A stretch of DNA of 64,000 nt, from the NCBI GenBank assembly GCA_964030785.1, contig OZ034968.1, positions 31,519,186 to 31,583,185 on the forward strand. The letters run 5' to 3'. The notes under the pieces were generated by a model. That model was not told the DNA's origin, did no database searches, and saw nothing but the letters and a program-made list of their open reading frames with translations. The position numbers and the translations under genes were made by a program. Positions 58,001 to 64,000 of the stretch are shown here, one piece after another (the first letter of the stretch is position 1; the number at the start of each line of letters is the position of its first letter). Source of the DNA: Siderastrea siderea. Taxonomy: Eukaryota > Cnidaria > Anthozoa > Scleractinia > Rhizangiidae.

Positions 58001-60687
58001 TTGACCGCATGGCATAATGATTGTTTAAGCCTTTATATGTTATTCCCGCTTCGTTCGTTTTTACTGTTTCGTTTTTATTATTAGTTGATTTAGTTAAGTA
58101 GAATATATTGTACATTCTGATTTCAGATCGAATAAAAAAGTATCAGTTATACGATTGCGAGTATTCTTCAGTAGTGGATTATCGTCGTTTTCTTGCGAAA
58201 CAATGAGCCAGTACCTCTGACAATAAGCCACACAGATCTGAAAATGTTTCGTCCATTGGAGCTTGCCTGACACTCATACTCCCCTCCATCACTCTCACTG
58301 ACGTTGGTAAAATTGAGATTGCTGACCCCATAAGCAGACTTAGGTATGCTAAGAACCTGTGAATATCCATCCAGTTTCCTCCACGTTATAGTTGGGGTGG
58401 GATACCCAGTTGCAGCACATTCTAGTACAGTAGTGCCTCCTTTGAAAACAGTTGTGTTGCGAGATACACTGAGGAACTTAAGTCTTGTCTTATCCAAGGA
58501 TGAACCTAAAAGAAGTTCATTAAGAAAGGAAATAAGTCAAACAAAAAATTAGCATGAACAATATGTTGGGGAAAAATTCATTGGGATACTCTTGTTGACT
58601 GTGAAACCAATCACAAATAGTAGGGAACAATGACAAGCAGTTTCCCACAACTTAATTCTGTACAAGTTCAAATATCAGTTGTTCCTTAAAAGGAAAAAAA
58701 AACAGGAAGTTTTTGAAATGGGTAAAAGATTCCACACATTTATGACAAGTGCATTGCAGTTGCAAAGGTCAAGACTACAATTCAAGTGACTTGAAGTATT
58801 TAGGTGCCTCTGATGACTACAGTATTTCAATTGACAAATAACAAAGGTTCAAAATGATTTAAATGACCAATTCAAATGACAATGAAAAAAAGTCAACAAT
58901 TCTTTTGTTGTGCAATGTCGTACAGATGAAGTTGAAAACATTTTTGCCATTATCATATTTTGACAGTACTTTTATGTTTTATAGTCTAATTGCTTTATCT
59001 GAAAACAAAGCCCTCGGGGGGTAAACTTATTGCATTTGAAATTGTGTTAACAATATTACCTTTAGTGAATAAGGTGATATTGATACTGAAATAGCAGCCT
59101 TTTAACAAGGTATTTTCCAGAAGAATCGTGTTAACTACATGTATATGTAGGATTCTTTTCATGAAGTGTTTGTGATGAAGTTATGTTAAGCACCATACTT
59201 TGAAATATTGTGTCAGAGTAGAGTCAGGAATTGACAAACAAAAAACAGTAATTGTTTTTGTTGCTGACTCGAAAACTGGGGAAAAATAAAGACCTTTTGA
59301 GCTGATTTCCTTTATTAGTTGTAAATTATAGGCATGAAACAGGTGATGAATTGTTAAATAAATGTAGTCACAGACCAAAACATTTCAAGCCTTTAATATT
59401 TTAACTACTTAGAACTGTGAGATTGTGGTTGAACACACCTGTCCCTAGTATGTTTAACAGCTCTACTGAACTTTAAGGGCATGCAGAACGGTTAACCACA
59501 TGTTGCACATAAGTCAAAACTTGTTTTAATACTCCCTCACTTTGCATTCATCCAAAACTCATTAAAAGCTATTACTAAACAGCTATGCAGTGACACACCA
59601 CACTACATGTGAACATGTGTGTAACCTATAATTTCTATCAATGCAGCTATTTTTACATGTAGTTATGTCTCAATTGATAAATTGTTTCTAAACATAGGCC
59701 TTAATTACTTCTAACTATTTAATAGCCTAATAGGCTTGAAAAATTACAAGGAAATCTAGATTGCCCTTACACTTCTCTTTGCTTCTACAGGAGTGCTTTA
59801 ACCTCAACCGTACACCACACATGCACACAGATACACATTTATTCTAGTTTGTAAAACCAAAGCACTTCCAGTGGCAAAGTTTTTTACCAAACACGAAAAA
59901 CTAAAACTTTTAGTGCCACTTAAATGGCAAGCTATTGTCATGATAATGGCCTTGATGTTTATCTTTCACGTAAACCAATATCACACTATGTACATTACAT
60001 GTATTGGTGGTGCACATGTGCAGCAAAAACTTCATGCAACATTACAGAATATCCTATAATAAATTGCCCAGAAAAGCTACTGCAATTTGAACCACTATTT
60101 TTCATTTCTTTGAAACGAGACAGTCTTTGAAATGAACAGTGAAAACAGTTCATTTATGAGATATAAATCTTGACTTTGTTTGCTCTGTGATAAACTTAAG
60201 TTTCACTGGAAGGTCAATGAAAGCTCCATCTTGTTAGAAATTCTAGGATTTGTACCTTTATAGAAAACTTCAAAAATTAATAGGATGGCAATTACACACG
60301 AGAATGGCAAAGACATGGTTAAGAAGTATCATTCATGTGAAATGGCAAACTCATTGGCACAATTGAACTCAACAAAATAACATTTTATAGTCAGAAAATA
60401 CAAACCTCTCTGAACTGTCAGGCTAGCAGCTTGGCTGTAACTCGTTCTAGCCAAATTGCTTGCAATACATTTGTAGTTTCCCTCGTCAGCCTTCTTAATA
60501 TTTTTAATTTGGAGAACTCCATGGTCCAAAATTACCACTCTATCTCCAGATCTCAATGGACTACCATCCTTTTCCCATGTTATTGTGGCAGGAGGAACAG
60601 CATGACGGACTTGACAAGAGAATCTAGCTATTGATCCTTCCCAGGCTGTTGTATTTTGGGGCTCGTATAAAAATTTCTTGGACAAAC
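44939..60687 (-). CDS. DCC/neogenin-like receptor: at least 3 Ig + 6 FN3 + TM + tail; 16 exons seen, 5' end missing
   Basis: Sixteen minus-strand exons join with GT-AG introns and fully consistent phases to about 1090 codons. Order: three Ig domains (each with Cys, Trp and a D-x-G-x-Y-x-C motif), six FN3 domains, a stalk, one helix (LGIIIGCTISAFCIVVLILF) and a Ser/Thr-rich tail. Six FN3 after a run of Ig domains and one helix is the layout of DCC/neogenin, the netrin/RGM receptors of the cell surface that guide axons and migrating cells. DCC proteins have four Ig domains; the first, plus the signal peptide, was not found and is probably beyond 64000. The tail is short and the helical P3-type ending of vertebrate DCC/neogenin was not recognised, so ligand and signalling are inference. 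Alternatives with Ig+FN3+TM (protogenin/Nope, Robo, LAR) fit the domain counts less well. Confidence 0.85.
45417..45722. repeat. Two adjacent copies of a short AT-rich palindromic repeat
   Basis: GTTCAATTTTATCCTTGGTT occurs at about 45418 and 45619. Each copy is followed about 80-110 bp later by an inverted partner (CAACCAAGGATAAAATATAT near 45510; GGGGAATAAAAATTGAACCA near 45700). This is consistent with two small foldback MITEs of one family in the intron between the last two tail exons. Confidence 0.65.
45819..45859 (-). CDS. DCC-like exon: cytoplasmic tail (41 nt)
   Basis: Acceptor TGGTTTTACAG, donor GTTTGT. Enters in phase 2 and leaves in phase 1. Encodes an acidic and basic segment, EESLSHEELRNKK. 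Confidence 0.7.
46283..46371 (-). CDS. DCC-like exon: cytoplasmic tail (89 nt)
   Basis: Acceptor GGTTCCTAG, donor GTATGT. Enters in phase 0 and leaves in phase 2. Encodes a Ser/Thr-rich stretch (IRSSNKLPGSSDSSTPITQV, then FASSTPGGA), a likely phosphorylation-rich linker. Confidence 0.75.
46681..46694. repeat. Poly-G tract (14) beside a micro-exon
   Basis: Run of 14 G on the plus strand, so 14 C in the DCC-like transcript, starting 17 bases after the GT of the donor of the 32-nt exon (46713-46744). Confidence 0.9.
46713..46744 (-). CDS. DCC-like micro-exon (32 nt), cytoplasmic tail
   Basis: Acceptor GATTTCTTTTTCAG, donor GTAAGTGG, both strong. Encodes QTRWPLGPTM after completing an Ala codon; enters phase 1, leaves phase 0. 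The length is not a multiple of three, so skipping it would shift the frame of the rest of the tail. Confidence 0.7.
47422..47600 (-). CDS. DCC-like exon: cytoplasmic tail (179 nt)
   Basis: Acceptor TTTATGCAG, donor GTCAGC. Enters phase 2, leaves phase 1. Encodes a Gly/Pro/Asn-rich juxtamembrane tail (APVNGLPPLNGFLPSHQQQ) ending in a cysteine cluster (MCQCRCTCG). Confidence 0.8.
48272..48425 (-). CDS. DCC-like exon: stalk and transmembrane helix
   Basis: Acceptor CTCACAAAG, donor GTTAGT. Encodes an acidic stalk (DNASSSKDPRVAELDDNPAF) and the single helix KLGIIIGCTISAFCIVVLIL followed by FIVWRN, with a basic stop-transfer Arg. Marks the boundary between ectodomain and tail. Confidence 0.85.
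48890..49525 (-). CDS. DCC-like exon: FN3 domains 5 and 6
   Basis: A single 636-nt exon encoding two FN3 repeats. The first begins SPPRNVKFEYKSVRSVEITW and contains TLYLKIRAKNKEGHGPF; the second has GRVELSWECP and YHIKVRAEYDD, ending PGEWSEIAKISTNSQG. Phase 1 on both sides. Confidence 0.9.
49821..50156 (-). CDS. DCC-like exon: FN3 domain 4
   Basis: 336 nt, acceptor TTCCTCCAAAG, donor GTGAGT, phase 1 on both sides. FN3 hallmarks: RPIHLVCRVESPTSILLTWQ, YTVKYHLRY, and YGRDYTIFVQSH. Confidence 0.9.
50888..50902. repeat. Poly-G tract (15) in intron
   Basis: Run of 15 G followed by TGGAGGGGG, in the intron between the FN3-4 exon and the FN3-3 second exon. Confidence 0.9.
51131..51220 (-). CDS. 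DCC-like exon: second half of FN3 domain 3 (90 nt)
   Basis: Acceptor TTACATGTAG, donor GTATAA. Phase 1 on both sides, length divisible by three. Encodes AGSEFLIKLMAWDGKTLGQP then GAVFATTDK, the F and G strand part of the domain begun at 53555-53749. Confidence 0.8.
51473..51723 (+). mobile_element. CR1/L2-like retrotransposon 3' remnant in intron
   Basis: Plus-strand translation LPSAIKNSNSVAAFKTSLKT then FLFK is the typical last segment of a CR1/L2-like reverse transcriptase, ending at TAG 51566-51568. About 150 bp of 3' UTR and a TTATTATTATTATT tail follow to 51723. Antisense to the host gene. Confidence 0.75.
51926..52809. mobile_element. Inverted-repeat DNA element, 884 bp, in intron
   Basis: TCTTATTAAATGTTTCGGTG...GAAGTATC (51926-51954) is inverted at 52781-52809 with one mismatch in 29 bp. 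The interior has CGTACGG-type motifs and short ORFs on both strands (52041-52313 -, 52350-52538 +) but no recognisable transposase. Target duplication not resolved. Lies in the intron that splits FN3 domain 3. Confidence 0.75.
53032..53058. repeat. (ATC)n microsatellite
   Basis: About nine uninterrupted ATC units, preceded by imperfect ATT/ATC repeats from 52985, in an intron of the DCC-like gene. Confidence 0.9.
53555..53749 (-). CDS. DCC-like exon: first part of FN3 domain 3
   Basis: 195 nt, acceptor TTTGAAACAG, donor GTGAGT, phase 1 on both sides. Encodes APTLWIAGTNSSALNVRWLP then YHLFYVQLKHSKT, the A to E strands of an FN3 domain completed by 51131-51220. Confidence 0.85.
54160..54418 (-). 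CDS. DCC-like exon: main part of FN3 domain 2
   Basis: 259 nt, acceptor CTCCCAACAG, donor GTGAGA; enters phase 0 and leaves phase 1. Encodes SLDVEWQPPPKDYQNG, YVIMYEES, and GKTYSIKVSAATAKGHGPPS, a clear FN3 core. Confidence 0.85.
54642..54691 (-). CDS. DCC-like exon: start of FN3 domain 2 (50 nt)
   Basis: Acceptor CTCTGCTTAG, donor GTAAGT. Encodes PDRPPVNVKVTSKTPD, the A/B strand of the FN3 domain continued at 54160-54418; phase 1 in, phase 0 out. Too short for ORF scans but required by phase. Confidence 0.8.
55474..55752 (-). CDS. DCC-like exon: FN3 domain 1
   Basis: 279 nt, acceptor TCTTTTACCAG, donor GTAAGT, phase 1 on both sides. Encodes GPPTNVVALSRDSSSILISW, YTVHYQKAG, and FTNYSLYVRAYTKVMG. 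Confidence 0.9.
56300..56584 (-). CDS. DCC-like exon: Ig domain (third visible)
   Basis: 285 nt, acceptor TTTAATTTCAG, donor GTACAA, phase 1 on both sides. I-set Ig hallmarks: VLKCEV (first Cys), LSWLKDG (Trp), DGGIYQCFAKNEVG (second Cys). Confidence 0.9.
56802..56997. repeat. Diverged tandem duplication, unit about 85-115 bp
   Basis: TTGGATTTCCATC...GCACTCTTGAAAACAAAT at 56802 recurs at 56916 with small changes, both followed by CCCCTTTCAATGTT. An intronic local duplication. Confidence 0.85.
57039..57056. repeat. Poly-G tract (18) in intron
   Basis: Run of 18 G preceded by GATGGGT, in the intron between the second and third visible Ig exons. Confidence 0.9.
57688..58202 (+). mobile_element. 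Solo LTR (515 bp) with 5-bp target duplication
   Basis: Begins TGTTAACG and ends GCGAAACA (TG...CA) and is flanked by ATGAG on both sides (57683-57687 and 58203-58207), the 5-bp target duplication typical of LTR retrotransposons. An AATAAA at 58131-58136 fits an LTR poly(A) signal in plus orientation. No primer-binding site, gag/pol or second LTR follows, so it is a solo LTR from recombination between two LTRs. TGTTAACG is a common start for BEL/Pao LTRs, but the superfamily is uncertain. It is antisense to the DCC-like gene and its edge is 10-12 bases from that exon's donor. Confidence 0.75.
58215..58505 (-). CDS. DCC-like exon: Ig domain (second visible)
   Basis: 291 nt, acceptor CTTCTTTTAG, donor GTACTGG (weak at positions +4 to +6), phase 1 on both sides. 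Ig hallmarks: VLECAATGYPTPTITWRK and SDGGEYECQASSNG. The solo LTR sits just inside the downstream intron. Confidence 0.9.
58506..60405 (-). other. Intron between the first two visible Ig exons
   Basis: 1.9 kb, AT-rich. Short ORFs (59181-59378 -, 59871-60059 +, 59924-60130 +) show nothing recognisable. No mobile element was identified by eye. Confidence 0.6.
60406..60687 (-). CDS. DCC-like exon: Ig domain (first visible)
   Basis: 282 nt, acceptor TTCTTTAAAAG, donor GTTTGT, phase 1 on both sides. Ig hallmarks: ARFSCQV, ATITWEKDG, and DEGNYKCIASNLAR. Because it is entered by an acceptor site in phase 1, at least one more coding exon lies upstream (to the right). Confidence 0.9.
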
Positions 60688-61216
60688 CTTTTAAAGAAGA
60701 GTGAAGAGGAAATGTTACCGTTAAAGAAACAAAATTATGCGATTGCCTTAATTCAATATTATTCTACAATGTTTTTATTTTTGTTTCAGAGTACCAAGAT
60801 TTGATTTGCACTAAGTATTGCCAGAGAGGGACAAGGGCACAGAAATGTGACCATAAGTCTACGAGAATCAAACAGGTGAAATGTTTTAAAGTATGTCCTG
60901 ATAAACAGGAGCATAATGATGTAATTGTGATGGAAACTCTAGTCAAATGTAATCAAAAGTAATTCATAAAAGGCATGTACATGTACTGTACAACAAACTT
61001 AACTTATAATAAAGTTTCGATATAACGCGGGCTCTGATTGGTTGAAACAGCGTGCCTTATCAGAGTACAGATGCACGGAGTAGCCCGTGACGCCATTCTG
61101 CGCGCGCTGGCAAGCTGAAATCCTTTCTTGCGCGCGCTTGCAAGCTGTGAAAAAAACTTGATTTCTTGCAATTAAAAGCCAGTTTCTTTACAAATGTGAG
61201 CAACGCTTTATTAAAA
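60688..61216. other. Intronic/5' sequence of the DCC-like gene; no exon seen
   Basis: AT-rich to about 61020, then a GC-richer patch with GCGCGC motifs and a direct repeat (CTTGCGCGCGCT- and CTGCGCGCGCTGG-type) that probably belongs to the repeat element containing the hairpin at 61217-61406. No Ig exon was found here. Confidence 0.5.
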
Positions 61217-61406
61217 AACAAATAAAAAAGCCAAAACCGTGCTTTGTTCTGTGATAAAGCACGCAAGGAAGTGACGAGAGCACTCAAGAAGTGGGGAGAA
61301 GCACTCGCCTGCGGCTCGTGTTCACCCTACACTTCTTTCGTGCTGTCGTCACTTCCTTGCGTGCTTTATCACAGAACAAAGCACGGTTTTGGCTTTTTTA
61401 TTTGTT
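61217..61406. mobile_element. Long hairpin, 77-bp arms (foldback/MITE-like)
   Basis: 61217-61293 and 61330-61406 are inverted copies with only a few mismatches (outer AACAAATAAAAAAGCC against GGCTTTTTTATTTGTT; inner GGAAGTGACG against CGTCACTTCC), separated by 36 bp. No target duplication resolved. May be the core of a larger element starting near 61020. Confidence 0.85.
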
Positions 61407-61713
61407 AATTAAAATTCTTACATCAACAACTCTTCCCCCACTTCCCCTTGTCAACATTGTTTTGCTGCCAACGTTGTTTTGGTGTTGCTTTCAATAAGCT
61501 TTGTTAACATAAAACAGCTTTGAGCATAGCATAGGTGATTATCACTGTGGTACCTAATTCCAATGTTTGTTAAACACATCAGACTGGTCTGACAGATTCT
61601 AGTTGCTGAATAGACAATGAAAATAACCTAGACCATCGGAATGATCTGCATGCGGACTTGGGATGAGTGTAAACTTTTGTGGCTTTAAATAAGTTCTGAA
61701 AATATTATAGATA
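61407..61713. other. No gene seen
   Basis: AT-rich sequence between the hairpin and the unassigned ORF. Nothing recognised. Confidence 0.5.
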
Positions 61714-62151
61714 TTAGAAAAAAGACTGTTGTAATTCTTTCTCCTCCTTTTCTGCAATCCCAGGGATTAGTTCATGGAGAAAATTGAAGTATAGCTTCGC
61801 TTTAGTGCCCAGGCTACCGGCACTGCAAAGTGAGTCTGGTCGTCGCATTTGAGGACCAAAACATTTCAATGTGTGGAGCAGGTGTTCTGTGATGAAGTAA
61901 AATATCGGCAAATAACTGAGCTTGACCAGCACTTCAACCAATTGGATATCTTTTTCTTGACTCAGAAGATAACCAAGAAGTTCTTTGAATAATGATACCT
62001 TTGAGAAGTGCGACTGTTTTGGTACTGCTATGCAAAGGAGAGCAATGAATCGCTTACAGTCCTGGCATTGTCTCACAAATTTCATGAGAAAAATAGCAAA
62101 CAACACACTAATAACCATCCAGATGTAACCGCAAATAATTTTTGAAGCCAC
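61714..62151 (-). CDS. Unassigned ORF, possible single-exon or terminal-exon coding sequence
   Basis: Open for 145 codons; the first real ATG is at residue 12 (MVISVLFAIFLMKFV), giving 134 residues with a hydrophobic N-terminus that could be a signal anchor. A hydrophobic stretch, LVKLSYLPIFYFITEHLL, follows and the C-terminus is charged (AEKEEKELQQSFF). I do not recognise a family. It lies in the expected position of a DCC-like 5' intron on the same strand, but has no Ig-like features and does not fit that gene's phase. It could be chance. Confidence 0.25.
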   Translation of the reverse strand: MASKIICGYIWMVISVLFAIFLMKFVRQCQDCKRFIALLCIAVPKQSHFSKVSLFKELLGYLLSQEKDIQLVEVLVKLSYLPIFYFITEHLLHTLKCFGPQMRRPDSLCSAGSLGTKAKLYFNFLHELIPGIAEKEEKELQQSFF

Positions 62152-62426
62152 GAAGGTAAACGAAGGTGAGGATGTAGCCGGATTTCAATTCACTGTGAAA
62201 AAATCCTGACTTTTTATGGCATAGAGAATGGCACAATTATAAGCACATTGAAACACAGAAATTGGTTTCAGATGGCCATAAATTCTATAATCATCAGTGT
62301 CACAAAGAAATAATTGACACTTAAAAGAAATATTTAACATAATAACATTCAATTTTATTATAAATGCAAATTTTTAACCACCTATAAGGAATACAAAAAA
62401 AAAGCAACCAAAAGAAAAGTGTTAAG

Positions 62427-63236
62427 GGACTGTTCGTTATTTATGCCTAAGGGGGGGCCGGTGTTTAGAGTGGGGGGGTAAAATTTTCAAAATCAATGAA
62501 AAAGGGGGGTGTTTTTTAAAATACAGTAGAAATAAGGGGGGTAAACTTTTAGAAACTGTTGTTTCAACACTTGTGTAGCCGTTTTGCAGACCTATTTAAA
62601 AAGTTGATCTCTGTTTCTAGAATTCTATTTCCAGAGAACCTGGTCTTTATAGTTTGAAAAGCCAAGAAAACGTAACGTGGAGTAGCGTTATTTAAAGGTT
62701 CCAATATATAACTTATTAAATCCCTTTAAAATACATGCAATCTGATATTTAATATTAGCAAAACCCACACATGTGTCATTTGCCGGGGCCGCTTGTAGTT
62801 TACAGTATTGTAGTGCGTACGTATATAGCCATCCTCAAACAGCAAAACTGGTTCAAGCCTTGCAATGAACCTCTTACAAACTTTCCTACCGTTGATTTCT
62901 CTCTCGAAACGGATCTTCTCTGGGCGCACGTTAATGCTGGCACTGCAAATTTACTTTCCTTGCTGAGTGCTTCCGTGCTGTACGATCACAAATGACCATG
63001 CACTTGATTTTGGTTTATCGGCACGCGGCCAGAGCACATGTTGTACGCAATTTTGTAATTGTAAGCACATCGCGTCCTGAGGGTAGGGGAGGGGGGGGAG
63101 GTAAAATTTTGAAACTGTCACATAAACGGGGGGTAATTTTTTAAAATACCCACTTTCGGGGAGGGGTAAATTTTTCATATGCCTGAATTGGTTGAAAATC
63201 ACCGACCCCCCCTTAGCCATAAATAACGAACAGTCC
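62427..63236. mobile_element. Inverted-repeat DNA element (GGACTGTTCGTTATTTATG ends), G-rich subterminal
   Basis: GGACTGTTCGTTATTTATG (62427-62445) is exactly inverted at 63218-63236. The next bases, CTAAGGGGGGG and GGTG, are also shared, so the arms extend about 40 bp. Flanks TTAAG (62422) and ATAAG (63237) could be a 5-bp target duplication with one change. Both subterminal zones contain several GGGGGGTAAA(A)TTTT motifs in inverted orientation. Short ORFs inside (62726-62929 -, 62771-62995 +) are not recognised. About 810 bp. Confidence 0.8.
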
Positions 63237-64000
63237 ATAAGAACTTTTGTTATGCTGATTGTCACAAAACCACAAATTCAAACAGCACGCATTCCTCATG
63301 TACAACCCTTGGAATTCTTCTGTTTATTGGTACACCATTTCAGAGTTTGACAAGTAATTTGATCACAAATTTCAGCGTACAATACTTGCTACATTGTTTA
63401 GCTTGAATACTGAAAAAAGAAGACATATGCTGGAAGTATTCAGTGCCAGTTACATGCAGTAGAAACCAGAATCGAGGTGTAGATGTAAATGAATAATGAT
63501 GAGCACATGAAATTCGTAACAAGGCACAGTTGATTCCTATAGGCCACGAGGACAATGGACTGATCACAGCACACTTGTTTTTGCTTGCTAACACAAAGGG
63601 TCCGCCATGTTTATGGACAAGCCCCTAAGGATGAGCAATTTCTTCGAGCTATAAATATAATAAAACTCTTCTAACACTTGCCCCATTCCGTCAGTTCTCT
63701 GCGCGGCGCATCGAAGGTCAAGTAAATGGCCGGAAAATAGAATCACGACAAGGACTGTTTTCGATAAGGTCAAAGGTGTCGTAAAACATAATGATAATGC
63801 GACCACCGCTAAATGACAGTTGTTGTTTCCCAGCGTGGCGTTCGCAAGTTTGGAAGACTAAACGTTGCATTTAAAGATATTTCCAGTTACGTTTTAATGT
63901 TTTAGCGACAGAAAATCGTTTGCAGGTATAACATTGAAGAGGGCAAGCGAGCGGCGTGCCGTAAAACTAGCTGTACACCCAAACAGAATGCAGCGAAGTA
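63237..64000. other. No confident gene at right edge
   Basis: Contains minus-strand ORFs 63340-63594 and 63588-63806. The second reads like a signal peptide (LSKTVLVVILFSGHLL...CAAQ) but has no ATG before an upstream in-frame stop, and no donor in the phase required by the first visible Ig exon. The first exons of the DCC-like gene are therefore not placed here. Confidence 0.4.

Noticed and set aside
62726..62929. 67-codon ORF inside the TIR element as transposase remnant
   Set aside because: No catalytic motif or recognisable transposase similarity; too short to support.
63588..63806. Signal-peptide-like ORF as first exon of the DCC-like gene
   Set aside because: No ATG before the upstream in-frame stop, and no donor giving the phase 1 needed by the first visible Ig exon.

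Overview
The window looks like nuclear DNA from an animal, most likely an anthozoan cnidarian and perhaps a reef coral. The evidence is AT-rich sequence, intron-rich genes with GT-AG splice sites, many tRNA-headed SINEs, short inverted-repeat (MITE-like) transposons, and CR1/L2-like retrotransposon tails. No bacterial-style operons or RNA operons are visible. The organism call is an inference; the gene structures are read directly from the sequence.

Layout. (1) 1-24646 is a near-perfect head-to-tail duplication of a unit of about 12.35 kb. Copy 1 is 1-12351, its true left end is outside the window, and copy 2 is 12352-24646. By eye the copies differ at only six substitutions and two homopolymer lengths. 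No convincing protein-coding gene was found in the unit. Each copy carries a GC-rich inverted-repeat transposon of about 0.9 kb, a small MITE, a minisatellite of 16 units of about 24 bp with G-runs, a TA-flanked MITE, a SINE fragment and a short hairpin. (2) 25145-31642 (+) is a four-exon gene for a 315-residue four-pass membrane protein ending in a PPPPY motif, closest in architecture to TMEM255/FAM70. Its start codon is 498 bp beyond the end of the duplication. (3) 32600-43700 is repeat-rich: SINEs, a large TTAA-flanked foldback element, a frameshifted reverse-transcriptase fragment, and several inverted-repeat elements. (4) 44939-60687 (-) holds at least 16 exons of a cell-surface receptor with 3 visible Ig domains, 6 fibronectin type III domains, one transmembrane helix and a cytoplasmic tail. 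This is the arrangement of the DCC/neogenin family. Its first exons (signal peptide and probably one more Ig domain) were not found and are probably right of the window. (5) 60700-64000 contains a 77-bp-arm hairpin, a TIR element and one unassigned ORF.

The two genes are transcribed towards each other (tetraspan +, DCC-like -), with the repeat-rich stretch between their 3' ends. The DCC-like introns hold a 515-bp solo LTR with a perfect 5-bp target duplication, inserted a few bases past a splice donor, plus an 884-bp TIR element and a CR1-like tail. The most notable observations are the nearly identical 12.35-kb tandem duplication ending next to a promoter, the solo LTR beside the splice site, and the 870-bp foldback element.
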